Made by a program: the position numbers and the translations under genes | Part shown: positions 28,646 to 37,270 of the stretch, one piece after another | Layout of the letters: each line of letters begins with the position of its first letter | How positions within the stretch are numbered: the stretch's first letter is position 1 | Notes under the pieces: generated by a model | Databases searched by the model: none | Seen by the model: the letters and a program-made list of their open reading frames with translations, nothing else | Told to the model about the DNA's origin: nothing | NCBI RefSeq assembly: GCF_014230145.1 | Contig: NZ_JACHVC010000012.1 | Coordinates: 253,001-317,000 of the forward strand | Source of the DNA: Pelagicoccus albus | GTDB lineage: Bacteria > Verrucomicrobiota > Verrucomicrobiia > Opitutales > Opitutaceae | Length of the DNA stretch: 64,000 bases | Direction: 5' to 3'

Positions 28646-28837
28646 CTTAGGGGTACGCCTTGATCGCGCCAAAACGGAAGCGAGTCAAGCTAAGCATATC
28701 TACTTACTCCTAAATTTCTGGTAAGCATAATGGTCAAAATCGTTTCAATCGCGCCGATTTAGAAGATTAGACGCGGGTAACTATTTACAGAACCTATTTT
28801 ACCTACTACTGTCATAACCTTACTTAAAGAACCTCAA

Positions 28838-29026
28838 ATGAACGACCTCAAAATCAAGAAGACCGGAATGCTGAACCCCCCTCTCCGCGTCCTTATCCCA
28901 GGACCTGGGGGTGACCTCGCAAGTGCCGCAAATGAAAGATTTGCCCGACCACAGCTTCAAAGCTTGGTGAAGCACGACCGCGTGGTGCGATATTTCAAAC
29001 GCCGAGAATCCCTCTTTAGCTCCTAA
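28838..29026 (+). CDS. Small basic protein, 62 residues, unknown
   Basis: ATG 28838 to a stop at 29026, followed 37 bases later by a strong terminator on the same strand, which supports a real transcript. The protein is basic, with PPLRVLIPGPGGDLASAA in the middle and a C-terminal VKHDRVVRYFKRRES. No family recognised. AAAGAAC just upstream could be a weak ribosome site. It could instead be part of a non-coding RNA. Confidence 0.4.
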   Translation: MNDLKIKKTGMLNPPLRVLIPGPGGDLASAANERFARPQLQSLVKHDRVVRYFKRRESLFSS

Positions 29027-29062
29027 CTTGACTGAAACTTAATTTTCAGAATACGTTTTTCA

Positions 29063-29089
29063 AACCGGAGCAAATCGCTCCGGTTTTTT
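29063..29089 (+). terminator. Rho-independent terminator after the 62-residue ORF
   Basis: Perfect 9-bp stem AACCGGAGC / GCTCCGGTT with a 5-base loop and a run of T. It separates the small ORF from the ACT-domain gene. Confidence 0.85.
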
Positions 29090-29132
29090 CTTTCTCCCAA
29101 ACACCCAAAGACCTGATTCCCGAATACCTGAA

Positions 29133-29549
29133 ATGATTAACTTCGAGATCAAAACCCAGTTGAGCGTAAACGTTGAAAATACTCCTGGAGCCATCGCGAC
29201 CTTGAGTGACAAACTTGCTGAACACGATATAAGCCTAAACGCGATCACCGTGAATGAAGGGCATTCCAGCGGAAGCTTTCGCTTTGTCGCCAACGATCAC
29301 GAAACCGCGAGAACAGCGCTCGTGGAGGCTGGCTACTCGGTCCAGACGGACGACGTGCTTTCCATCCGGCTTCAAGACAGCAAAGGCAAGCTGGCATTTT
29401 TGACCAAAGCGTTTTCCCAAAGCGGCATCAATATAGACTACATGTACGCAAGCGTGGATGAAGAAGGAGGCGGTTCCAAACTGATCCTGAAGGTTTCCAA
29501 CATTCACTTGGCGAGCCAAGTCTTGACTGCGATTTTGGACGCGGCCTAG
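29133..29549 (+). CDS. Stand-alone tandem ACT-domain protein
   Basis: 138 residues, two ACT domains: about 6-70 (LSVNVENTPGAIATLSDKLAEHDI) and about 75-138 (DSKGKLAFLTKAFSQSGINIDYMY). ACT pairs bind amino acids and regulate enzymes or transcription; free-standing ones usually have unknown targets. It converges with xseA, overlapping its stop by 4 bases. Confidence 0.87.
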   Translation: MINFEIKTQLSVNVENTPGAIATLSDKLAEHDISLNAITVNEGHSSGSFRFVANDHETARTALVEAGYSVQTDDVLSIRLQDSKGKLAFLTKAFSQSGINIDYMYASVDEEGGGSKLILKVSNIHLASQVLTAILDAA

Positions 29550-30916
29550 CCGTTAGACTTAGGGTCACTCGAACGACCCTCGACCTTGAGTTGCAATACT
29601 CCATCGCTCAGGGTCGCACGAAGCTCGCTTCCCTTCTTAACGAAGCGACTTTGCGTGAGAACGCTACCGTTCTCATCTTCGAGGATAGCGTATCCACGCT
29701 TCAGTGTCCCGCTGGGGCTCAAGGCCTGAAGCTTGGCTTTTGCGACATCAAGCCTGCCTCGTAAGGCAACCGTTCGCTCCGCCAAACATTTCTCCATTTG
29801 CCGACCGAAGCGATCCAATCGCTCTCGCGTAGAGGCGATAAGCTGGGAGGGATTTTGCTGAGAAAATCGACGATCAAGCGCTGTTAAAACCGCTCTGCGA
29901 TCAAAAAGGGAAGCGCGGAAAGCCGCCTCGAAGCGGGTACCCACTTCATCAAGTTTAAGAAAAGCCCGCTCCAAAGACGAACGAGGAGAAACAGCACGCA
30001 ACTCCCTGCCCATGCTTTTCAATTCATCTTTGAGCTCAAGCAGTCGCTCTTCCGCTAATTCGCTTAAATCTGAACGAGCGAGTTCGAGGCGATCTAGGGT
30101 CTCCATCAAACCACTGCTTATCATCTCGGCAGCGCCCGACGGGGTTTCCGCTCGGATATCGGCAGCGAAATCAGACAAGGTAAAATCGATCTCGTGACCA
30201 ACACCCGAAACAACAGGTATCGAACTACTCGATACAGCCCGAGCGACGCGTTCTTCATTGAAACACCACAAATCCTCGAGACTTCCTCCACCTCGCGAAA
30301 CAACGATGAGGTCGCTGTCGCCCAACTCATTGATATATCGGATCGCTGTTTCAATTTCTTCGGCAGCCCGAACGCCTTGCACACTAACCGGAAAAATCTG
30401 TAAACGCCCCAACCAAGAACGCCGCTTCAAAATCTGAATAAAATCCTGCAAAGCCGCGCCACTGGGAGAGGTAACGATAGCCACCCGCATCGGTAACTTC
30501 GGAAGCGGACGTTTCCGTTGCTTGTCGAAAATCCCTTCTGCAGAGAGCTTCGCCTTGAGGCGCTCAAACTCCTTGTAAAGCCGCCCTTCTCCATTTTCTT
30601 CGAGTTCTCTAACCACTAGCTGATAGCGGCCATGAGGCTCGTAAACGCTCAGCTCCCCAAAAGCCGATACTTGCATTCCATCCCGAGGAACAAAGCGGAG
30701 TCGAGCTGCTTGGCCGCGAAACATGACTGCAGGCAGTTGAGAACCCGCGTCCTTGATCGAGAAATACAAATGGCCTGAGGCCTGGCTTCGTAGATTTGAT
30801 ACCTCACCTATCACCCAACTGGGAGGCATCCCACCCTCCAAGAGCTTTTTGATGCCCTTGGTATATTGGCTCACGCTAACTCGCGGAAAATCATCAAACA
30901 GATCCTCAAGCCCCAT
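29546..30916 (-). CDS. xseA: Exodeoxyribonuclease VII large subunit
   Basis: 456 residues from ATG 30916, chosen because GGAGG lies 9 bases upstream. N-terminal OB domain (about 10-110) with SNLRSQASGHLYFSIKD, then the catalytic domain with VAIVTSPSGAALQDF and the metal/DNA-binding region VVSRGGGSLEDLWCFN, and a long coiled C-terminus. It degrades single-stranded DNA together with XseB, whose gene is not adjacent. The 68-residue gene at 35893 is too dissimilar to be called XseB. Its start overlaps the end of the VTT membrane protein gene by 11 bases. Confidence 0.94.
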   Translation of the reverse strand: MGLEDLFDDFPRVSVSQYTKGIKKLLEGGMPPSWVIGEVSNLRSQASGHLYFSIKDAGSQLPAVMFRGQAARLRFVPRDGMQVSAFGELSVYEPHGRYQLVVRELEENGEGRLYKEFERLKAKLSAEGIFDKQRKRPLPKLPMRVAIVTSPSGAALQDFIQILKRRSWLGRLQIFPVSVQGVRAAEEIETAIRYINELGDSDLIVVSRGGGSLEDLWCFNEERVARAVSSSSIPVVSGVGHEIDFTLSDFAADIRAETPSGAAEMISSGLMETLDRLELARSDLSELAEERLLELKDELKSMGRELRAVSPRSSLERAFLKLDEVGTRFEAAFRASLFDRRAVLTALDRRFSQQNPSQLIASTRERLDRFGRQMEKCLAERTVALRGRLDVAKAKLQALSPSGTLKRGYAILEDENGSVLTQSRFVKKGSELRATLSDGVLQLKVEGRSSDPKSNG

Positions 30917-31577
30917 TATTCGAGCCCTCCGCAATCGATTTGGCCTGCAACCGCCCCCTCAAGAAGCGAAGCAAAATGGCAATGGCGATCGCCAATCCAA
31001 CACCTGCCACCGCTAATTTAAGGTTTCCTGTCATGAGCGATTCTCCTAGCACGATAAAACTAGCCGAGACCGTCCAAATGATCGGTAAGGATGCCAAGAG
31101 ATATCTGCCAAAGGGCATTTGAGCCAATCCCAGCAAATAGTTCTGCAAAGCGAATGGAACCCCGGGCGTCAGTCTCAACATGAGAGCGATACCCAACATC
31201 CTTCTCTCCGAGAACTCGGGTATAGAGTATCCGAATCGAGCAACCAAACGCACGAACACGGGGCGGAACCACTTTCCTGATACAAGCCACGATACGATCA
31301 TGTTGGCCGTCAGGGCACAGAGGGAACCCAGAATGGCTATTTTCAACCCAAAAGCGGGGGCGAAAAGTAGAAATGGCGACAGCGGAAACCAAAACAAAGG
31401 CAGAACAGCCATAAGCCCAAAGTAAGCCCACGGCCCCATGGCGGCGAAATGCTCGATTACCTGCATAAGGCTCTCGCGACTGATGTACTCTCGATACCGC
31501 CAAACCAAGAGAGAGACAATCAGGAGGCCCACAAGAGCGAGTAGGATGAGGCTGACTTTTTTGCGCGGCAAGTTCAC
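30906..31577 (-). CDS. TVP38/TMEM64-family (VTT domain) membrane protein
   Basis: 223 residues with about five hydrophobic segments. The family core is visible in FWFPLSPFLLFAPAFGLKIA and RLTPGVPFALQNYLLGLAQMPFGRYLLAS (the conserved P-F-x-x-x-N-Y region). The start codon is GTG. VTT/DedA-like proteins of the inner membrane are linked to lipid flipping and membrane homeostasis. It is coupled to xseA by an 11-base overlap, most likely just shared transcription. Confidence 0.85.
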   Translation of the reverse strand: MNLPRKKVSLILLALVGLLIVSLLVWRYREYISRESLMQVIEHFAAMGPWAYFGLMAVLPLFWFPLSPFLLFAPAFGLKIAILGSLCALTANMIVSWLVSGKWFRPVFVRLVARFGYSIPEFSERRMLGIALMLRLTPGVPFALQNYLLGLAQMPFGRYLLASLPIIWTVSASFIVLGESLMTGNLKLAVAGVGLAIAIAILLRFLRGRLQAKSIAEGSNNGA

Positions 31578-31790
31578 TTGCGACCACTTTTACGGGCGAA
31601 TTCCGGAAGGCAAACTCAGTTTCAAGTCTGGGCCTGGATTGGGAAAGCAACTTTTAGACTGCATAGCCTAGAAAAGCGTATTCAAGCGTTGGCTACGACA
31701 CAGGTCTTTGAAGACTTGAACTTAGGCAATTGTACCACTTTCGCATACTAAAGCTTTACTCGTTGCCAGATAGACCGAAAAAACAGTCTC

Positions 31791-32195
31791 ATGCCTGAGG
31801 AGGAAAAGGGAAAGATACTGATAATCGATGATGAAGACGGGATCCGAGCGGTCCTGAAAGCCATCCTCGAAAGCATCGATATACAAACCCTTGAAGCCTC
31901 AAACGCACGTTCAGCACTCGAGGTTTTGGAAGAGAACAAGCAAAGCATCGCCGGCTGCCTGCTCGATATGAATCTCGAAGATAGTTACGGAGAAGATTTG
32001 TACGACAAATTGCGCACAACCTCTCCTGACCTAACCGTCTTTGCGATGAGCGGCATTTTCGGAGCCGAAATTCGCGAGCGCCTAGGTGAGCGGGTGATCT
32101 CTGGCTTCATTGCCAAACCCTTTACCGCAAGCGATATCATCCAAACCGTTCAGGCAGGACTCGAAAAGAGGACGTCCTCAGAAGAGCAGAACTAG
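31791..32195 (+). CDS. Single-domain response regulator
   Basis: 134 residues, one receiver domain and no output domain. Acidic pair Asp13/Asp14, phospho-site Asp59 in CLLDMNLEDS, Ser87 in FAMSG, Lys109 in FIAKPF. Such proteins relay phosphate or act on a protein partner such as a hybrid kinase. No kinase gene is adjacent. Its stop overlaps the end of a convergent small gene by 4 bases. Confidence 0.9.
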   Translation: MPEEEKGKILIIDDEDGIRAVLKAILESIDIQTLEASNARSALEVLEENKQSIAGCLLDMNLEDSYGEDLYDKLRTTSPDLTVFAMSGIFGAEIRERLGERVISGFIAKPFTASDIIQTVQAGLEKRTSSEEQN

Positions 32196-32401
32196 GCGAT
32201 CGTATTCAGATTGCTACCGATAGGGCCGCTTGAAACCGGCTCATTCTCGTGCAAAGCAACCTCCCTCGAACCTAGAAAATAGTAGGTATCGCTCGGATCA
32301 GCTTCCGGCTCTGCCTCCTCGGCACGCTCTTCCCTTTCCCGCTGTTCACGCAGTACCGGATAGTGCCTTTCTAAAATGTTTCTTGGATAGAGCTGTTCCA
32401 T
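32192..32401 (-). CDS. Small acidic protein, 69 residues, unknown
   Basis: An ORF with a highly charged middle (REQREREERAEEAEPEADP) then SDTYYFLGSREVALHENEP. Length and composition look protein-like and the start is a plain ATG, but no ribosome site or family is clear. It ends tail-to-tail with the response regulator. Confidence 0.4.
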   Translation of the reverse strand: MEQLYPRNILERHYPVLREQREREERAEEAEPEADPSDTYYFLGSREVALHENEPVSSGPIGSNLNTIA

Positions 32402-32548
32402 GCTCGTGGTGTGTTATCAGAATCCTTTCTGTCGGAAGAATATCTCTTCCCGCATCGTGTATCGCCGTCTACGACCTTAACTTAAATTGGATCAAACGAT
32501 TTTTATGATTTTTAACAAAACGCAAACAGATGGAAAAAACCAAGAGGC

Positions 32549-33487
32549 ATGGCGGAAAGGTCCTTTTCTGCCCTAAGCTTGTTGCCATCGCGCAGCGCGC
32601 CCTTCAACCTTCTTACCGTGCAATCCGTAGACCTGACAGCCGCGAAAAAAGATGCGTTTCGTAGCCTGCTCGATGACCCTAGCCCTCTCGTCCAAAAGGC
32701 TTTGATCACCGAACTGTCGCGCCTCGGACCGGAGGCTTGCGATTTTTTGGAAGATCTGGGCAACGGCGAAAACCGCCTGCTCGCCGCCCATGCGAAACGA
32801 GTCTTAAAACAGATCATAAACGCCAACCCTGCCGCCGAATTCAGAAAGTTCATTCGATCTCAGAATTACGAGTTGGAGACAGGGATGATAATGCTCAGCC
32901 GAGTCGCCTACCCAGACCTGCAAGCCGGCGACATTTGCTCACAAATCGAAGCCATAGCCCAACGTTGCAAGGAGCTAATCGCAAAACCGATTTCGCCAAG
33001 GGAGCGTTGCGTCGTGATAAATCGCGTCCTTTTCCACGAACTAGGATTCAGGGGAAACGTGGAAGACTACGAAAACCCGGAGAACAGTTTTCTGAATCGT
33101 GTTTTAGCAACCAAACGCGGCCTACCTATTTCCCTATCCATCCTCTACCTCCTAGTGGCTCAGCGACTGGGAGCTGACCTAGATCCAATCGCCTACCCCG
33201 GACACTTTCTAGTAGGCTCATTCGAAGAGGATCTTCCTTTTTACATAGACCCTTTTAAACGAGGGCGCTTTATCGCTCCCGGTCAACTTCTCGACTACTC
33301 TTCTGGTTACCTTTCTTCTGCTCAGATTGGAAATCTAGCCCCAGCCCCGATTCGCGAAGTGCTAACCCGCTGCTGCCGAAACCTGGCGAATCACTATTCG
33401 ACCAAGGGTGACGAGAACATGTCCCGCCTCTTCACTAGCTTCGTGCAAGAATTCCAAGACGCCCATACCAAGCAGCCAAGAGCCTAG
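32549..33487 (+). CDS. SirB1-family transglutaminase-like protein
   Basis: 312 residues. A HEAT-like N-terminal part (about 30-110) precedes a transglutaminase-like core bearing the family signature NSFLNRVLATKRGLPISLSI and YPGHFLVG (His in the catalytic-like position). These proteins are cytoplasmic with no proven activity. A short gap of 49 bases to aroE suggests co-transcription. Confidence 0.85.
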   Translation: MAERSFSALSLLPSRSAPFNLLTVQSVDLTAAKKDAFRSLLDDPSPLVQKALITELSRLGPEACDFLEDLGNGENRLLAAHAKRVLKQIINANPAAEFRKFIRSQNYELETGMIMLSRVAYPDLQAGDICSQIEAIAQRCKELIAKPISPRERCVVINRVLFHELGFRGNVEDYENPENSFLNRVLATKRGLPISLSILYLLVAQRLGADLDPIAYPGHFLVGSFEEDLPFYIDPFKRGRFIAPGQLLDYSSGYLSSAQIGNLAPAPIREVLTRCCRNLANHYSTKGDENMSRLFTSFVQEFQDAHTKQPRA

Positions 33488-33536
33488 GCTTAAAAAAGAG
33501 CTCGCCAGAGGTGCTTGATAATTAACGATATCCGAG

Positions 33537-34460
33537 ATGCCCGACACCTCAGCCGATATCACTTACACCTTGGAAAATTTGACTGATTGGTCCCGATCAG
33601 GCCCGTCTCTCGCAGTGATTGGCAATCCAGTCCGCCACTCCATCAGTCCTCAGATGCACAACGCTGCGATCGCTAAGCTGGCGGAGAAGGATGAGCGTTT
33701 TAGCAATTGGAAATACTTTCGTTTTGAAATACCCGCGGAGCTCCTAATCGAGAGCCTTCCTATTTTTCGGGAGAAAGGCTTTCTTGGGCTAAACCTAACC
33801 GTTCCCCACAAGGAAATAGCAGTTCCTGCGACAGCGGAAATAGATCCCCTGGCAAAAACAATTGGCGCCGTGAATACCCTTCAAAAGACGGAAAACGGTT
33901 GGAAAGGGTTCAATACGGATGGCTACGGACTGGCCCAAGGCATAAAAATCTCCCTATCCAAAGAGATCGCCCATTCAGATTTCGTTCTCTTGGGAGCCGG
34001 AGGCGCGGCCAGGGCTGCTGCCATACAGGCCATACACTACGGATGCGCTACGCTAACCATCGTAAACAGGAATCAGGAGCGGCTAGGAAAACTAGTCAAC
34101 GAACTGAGGCCGCTCGCTGAAAAGTCTGGAGTCGAACTCAGGTCCCTTTCACCCCAATCGATCGACGAGCTCCACTCAGACTGCCTTCTCGTTAACGCCA
34201 CCTCGCTGGGCCTCAAGCCAGACGATCCTACGCCGATACCCGAGAGCAAGATACCAGAAAACGCGTACTGCTTCGATATGATCTATAATCCGCCTACTAC
34301 CAAATTGATGGAGATTGTTCGCCTCAAAGGGGGGACCACCGCAAATGGGCTAGGCATGCTCGTTCATCAAGGAGCAAAGGCGCTCAGCATTTGGACCGGA
34401 CAGGATGCCCCTTCCGAGATTATGCAGGAGGCTGCTGAAGCCGCCCTCGCGAAACACTAA
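33537..34460 (+). CDS. aroE: Shikimate dehydrogenase
   Basis: 307 residues. Substrate site IGNPVRHSISPQMHN, catalytic Lys92 in NLTVPHK and Asp128 in GFNTDGYG, NADP loop LGAGGAARAAA around 152-162, NRNQERL as the phosphate-binding stretch, closing NGLGMLVHQGA. It reduces 3-dehydroshikimate to shikimate with NADPH in aromatic amino-acid synthesis. DAHP synthase of the same pathway lies about 3 kb away. The prepilin peptidase gene starts 10 bases after its stop. Confidence 0.95.
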   Translation: MPDTSADITYTLENLTDWSRSGPSLAVIGNPVRHSISPQMHNAAIAKLAEKDERFSNWKYFRFEIPAELLIESLPIFREKGFLGLNLTVPHKEIAVPATAEIDPLAKTIGAVNTLQKTENGWKGFNTDGYGLAQGIKISLSKEIAHSDFVLLGAGGAARAAAIQAIHYGCATLTIVNRNQERLGKLVNELRPLAEKSGVELRSLSPQSIDELHSDCLLVNATSLGLKPDDPTPIPESKIPENAYCFDMIYNPPTTKLMEIVRLKGGTTANGLGMLVHQGAKALSIWTGQDAPSEIMQEAAEAALAKH

Positions 34461-34470
34461 CCAACTCCGA

Positions 34471-35367
34471 ATGCAGACGATCGAATTCCTAGAAAGCGAA
34501 ATACCGTGGTTCCTAAGCTCGTTCGCCTTCGTCTTCGGAGCCATTGTTGGTAGTTTTCTGAACGTATGCATCTACCGAATACCGGCAAACAGATCGATCG
34601 TCACGCCGGGTTCTACCTGCGCCTGCGGGCAAGCCATTAAGTGGTTCGACAACATCCCCATCCTTAGCTGGTTTATCCTCGGCGGGAAAGCCCGTTGCTG
34701 CAAATCGAAGTATAGCTTTAGGTACCCAGCCATCGAGGCACTCACTGGTTTTCTTTTTCTATTCGCCTGGCTCGAACACAGTCCCCTCAAGGCACTTTGC
34801 ATCTTGGTACTTATTTCCATGCTGGTGTGCGCTAGCTTTATTGACCTAGACCATATGGAAATCCCGGATCGCTTTTCCATTGGGCTAGCAATCACGGGCT
34901 TTGCAATTTCCGTATTAGTCCCGGAACTACATAATTTCGACAGATCCGAATTCGCTCAGGCCGCGATAAATTCTGCATTTCAGTCTATGCTGGGAATCTT
35001 GATTGGCTCCGGAACGATCCTATGGATAGCTCTACTAGCAGAGACGGTGCTGCAAAAAGAAGCGATGGGATTCGGCGATGTTAAGCTGATGGGCGGCATC
35101 GGCGCTTTCCTAGGTTGGCAGGGAGCCATCTTCTCCATTTTTGGAGGTGCGCTACTCGGATGCATCGGTCTTCTGCTCTGGCTTCCTTTCAAAAAGAAGT
35201 CTCCAGTTGTTCCGGAAAATGAGAATTCGGATACAGAAGAACAGGCCGAGGAGGAAAACCACATTCCTTTCGGTCCAATGCTGGCAGGAGGAGCGCTCTT
35301 GTTTTCGCTTTTTTTGGAAACCGAGGTGCGACAATACTTCGCTCAATTCGAACAGCTTTTCCAATAG
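34471..35367 (+). CDS. pilD: Type IV prepilin peptidase / N-methyltransferase
   Basis: 298 residues from ATG 34471, ten bases after aroE; an upstream extension is open but lies inside aroE. Cytoplasmic zinc loop with Cys50, Cys52, Cys76, Cys77 after VGSFLNVCIYR, then membrane helices with the A24 aspartates: SFIDLDHMEIPD (Asp125/Asp127) and GFGDVKLMGG (Asp203). It cleaves and methylates type IV pilins or pseudopilins at the inner membrane. The C-terminal region has a charged insert (about 250-272, EENHI before PFGPML). No pilin gene is in the window. Confidence 0.92.
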   Translation: MQTIEFLESEIPWFLSSFAFVFGAIVGSFLNVCIYRIPANRSIVTPGSTCACGQAIKWFDNIPILSWFILGGKARCCKSKYSFRYPAIEALTGFLFLFAWLEHSPLKALCILVLISMLVCASFIDLDHMEIPDRFSIGLAITGFAISVLVPELHNFDRSEFAQAAINSAFQSMLGILIGSGTILWIALLAETVLQKEAMGFGDVKLMGGIGAFLGWQGAIFSIFGGALLGCIGLLLWLPFKKKSPVVPENENSDTEEQAEEENHIPFGPMLAGGALLFSLFLETEVRQYFAQFEQLFQ

Positions 35368-35402
35368 AACTTGAACGTATCCGGAATGTAGGCACAAAAA
35401 AA

Positions 35403-35424
35403 CCTGCAACTCGAGAGCTGCAGG
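35403..35424 (-). terminator. Rho-independent terminator after the HU gene
   Basis: Stem CCTGCA / TGCAGG with inner CTC/GAG pairing, followed on the minus strand by seven T (35396-35402). It lies 26 bases past the HU gene stop. Confidence 0.8.
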
Positions 35425-35449
35425 CAATTTTGAAAGTTTATCAGGTCTT

Positions 35450-35764
35450 TTAGAGAACTTCTTTCAAACCAGCGCCAGCCTTGAACTTCACGTTCTTGCT
35501 AGCCTTGATCTTGAGAGGCTCCTTGGTCAGCGGGTTGATGCCCGTACGAGCGGAACGCTTGCCGACCGAGAAAGTACCAAAACCTACGAGCTGAATAGCT
35601 ACCGCATCCTTGGAGTCCTTGTCGCGAAGCTTAACTTCCTTGGCTGCCTTCTTAACAGCAGTCTTTACCGAAGCCAAAACAGCGCTAAGTGCCTTCTCGG
35701 CTTCTGCCTTGGATGAGTCGCCTAGGTTCTTTTGGATTTCGGCAATAAGTTCAGATTTATTCAT
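35450..35764 (-). CDS. HU/IHF-family DNA-binding protein
   Basis: 104 residues. MNKSELIAEIQ start, then the hallmark QLVGFGTFSVGKRSARTGINPLTKEPLKI with the Pro-containing DNA-bending arm (residue about 76). HU is usually about 90 residues; here about 10 extra residues (KEVKLRDKDSKDAVA region, 42-57) sit between helix 2 and the first beta strand. Nucleoid-associated, single-gene unit with its own terminator. Confidence 0.92.
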   Translation of the reverse strand: MNKSELIAEIQKNLGDSSKAEAEKALSAVLASVKTAVKKAAKEVKLRDKDSKDAVAIQLVGFGTFSVGKRSARTGINPLTKEPLKIKASKNVKFKAGAGLKEVL

Positions 35765-35892
35765 ATGCGGAGTAATTAATAACGATGTTAGGGTAAGTCT
35801 GAGAAACAGATTCGAGAGATTACTGAATCGCTCAGAGAGGGACGGTCAAAACAAAACGTGCACACAAAGGCAAATTTAAGCCGCAAAACCCC

Positions 35893-36099
35893 CTAATTAC
35901 CAAGATCTTCAGGAGATTCCCCCGCTCGCCCAGAGCGCACAAGCTCCAGAAGCTTTGTCAATGCCTCTAGTCGATCGATGCCCCTTTCAACCGCGATCTG
36001 CTCCGATCGCTTAAGAAGTTGCCCAGCCATCACCTCGGCCTGCTTCGCATCGGCACCCATCTTTTCGAGCAACGCCGCCACCTGCTCACGTTCCGTCAT
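35893..36099 (-). CDS. Small helical protein, 68 residues, coupled to ygfZ
   Basis: The start overlaps the ygfZ stop (ATGA-type, 36096-36099), so translation is likely linked. The sequence is predicted mostly helical (REQVAALLEKMGADAKQAEV, RGIDRLEALTKLLELV). No family recognised. Confidence 0.55.
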   Translation of the reverse strand: MTEREQVAALLEKMGADAKQAEVMAGQLLKRSEQIAVERGIDRLEALTKLLELVRSGRAGESPEDLGN

Positions 36100-37004
36100 A
36101 AGTCCGCTTCCTCACTTCCTCTTAGGAGCTGGAAGCTCGCTCCGGCTCCATTCAGCATATCGCCATCGAAACCTAGATTGACAATCGCCAGCCCCAAATC
36201 TCCAGAAATCGAACGCACTTGGCCCTGTTTCTTCCCAGCCCCGTCAATCAGGTCGATCGGCAAAACAAGCGCTTCCGCTCCCTCCTCAAACTCAATCCGC
36301 AAAAGAGCCAGCGTTTTGCGAACTCGCCCCATCGCATTGAGACGAGCCATAACTTCTTGGCCAAGATAGCAGCCCTTTTTAAAAGAAACTGCCTCTCTCT
36401 CCAGTCCCAATTCTTGCGGCAAGTCAGAGCTCCCAAAACCACGCCCGATCTCAGGACATTTGGAACGCACCGCTAAGGCTTTCAGCTCGGCATCCTCCAC
36501 CCTTTCCCATTCGAGAGAATCGACAAACGCTGCCGCTGCCGCGGAGGAATCCTCATCGAGAGCGAGCATCTCGAAGTTGCGGCCTTCTCCGCGCCTTCCT
36601 GCAAAAACGATCAATCCCTGAGATTCCACAAATTTGCCATCAGCCGGCAGGGGCAATCCGTCCGGTAGCTCAAAAGAGTCTTCCAGCCCGAGCAAGCAAT
36701 AGGCCGAGACACTGGAGGTCCGTCTCCTGAGCTCCGCGTCCTCCATAATCAAATAGCTATCAAGGCGCTCGTAAACCAGTGCCTCCGGGCAATAGTAGCT
36801 TACTAGCAAATACTCTTCTTCTTTTCTACGGAGGACAAAGCTGTCGGCTACGATCTTTCCCTTTCGATCCAGCCAGAGGCCATAGGACATTTCGCCAGTC
36901 TCCAGAGAGGACAGATCGTTGGAAAATTGACCTTGCAGAAATTCGCCGGCATCCGGTCCGGAAACTTCGATTACACAAGCGGGAGTATAGGGGCTGTAAG
37001 GCAT
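36096..37004 (-). CDS. ygfZ: YgfZ/GcvT-family folate-binding protein (Fe-S cluster maintenance)
   Basis: 302 residues with the diagnostic K-G-C-Y-L-G-Q-E motif (FKKGCYLGQEVMARL, at about residue 211-225) and GcvT-like N-terminal strands (IEVSGPDAGEFLQGQFSND). YgfZ/IBA57 proteins bind folate and support assembly or repair of certain Fe-S enzymes, including MiaB. Followed by the coupled 68-residue gene. Confidence 0.9.
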   Translation of the reverse strand: MPYSPYTPACVIEVSGPDAGEFLQGQFSNDLSSLETGEMSYGLWLDRKGKIVADSFVLRRKEEEYLLVSYYCPEALVYERLDSYLIMEDAELRRRTSSVSAYCLLGLEDSFELPDGLPLPADGKFVESQGLIVFAGRRGEGRNFEMLALDEDSSAAAAAFVDSLEWERVEDAELKALAVRSKCPEIGRGFGSSDLPQELGLEREAVSFKKGCYLGQEVMARLNAMGRVRKTLALLRIEFEEGAEALVLPIDLIDGAGKKQGQVRSISGDLGLAIVNLGFDGDMLNGAGASFQLLRGSEEADL

Positions 37005-37110
37005 TTAATGAATCAGTTGGGCTTATTCCCGAGGAGCTAAACTAGTTGTTTTATTTATGGTTGACACTTGTAAGAATTAAAACATCAAGGCCCTCAGATC
37101 AACAATCACT

Positions 37111-37189
37111 TTCTCGCTTAGCGAGAATTTGGGGTAACTAAGAAAACGAATGGCGGATCGCTTAGGGGTAGGCGATCCGCCTGATTTTT
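37111..37189 (+). promoter_or_regulatory. Two-hairpin leader with terminator-like end before the DAHP synthase gene
   Basis: Hairpin A: TTCTCGC-TTA-GCGAGAA at 37111-37127. Hairpin B: perfect 10-bp stem GGCGGATCGC / GCGATCCGCC at 37152-37181, followed by TGATTTTTG. B looks like an intrinsic terminator placed about 80 bases before the DAHP synthase ATG, with no complete gene before it on this strand. It could be a transcription attenuator. A TTGACA at 37061-37066 may be the -35 box but the matching -10 is poor. No aromatic-rich leader peptide was found. Confidence 0.45.
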
Positions 37190-37270
37190 GCCCACTCTTC
37201 GAGAATTTCCGTAGGAATAGAGGGAATTCGCATTTGAAATTTCCGTTGGGCTCACCCAATAACGCACGCC

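Noticed and set aside
35893-36099. XseB (exonuclease VII small subunit)
   Set aside because: Right length but lacks the XseB pattern (LE-x-IV-x-x-LE) and is coupled to ygfZ rather than xseA.
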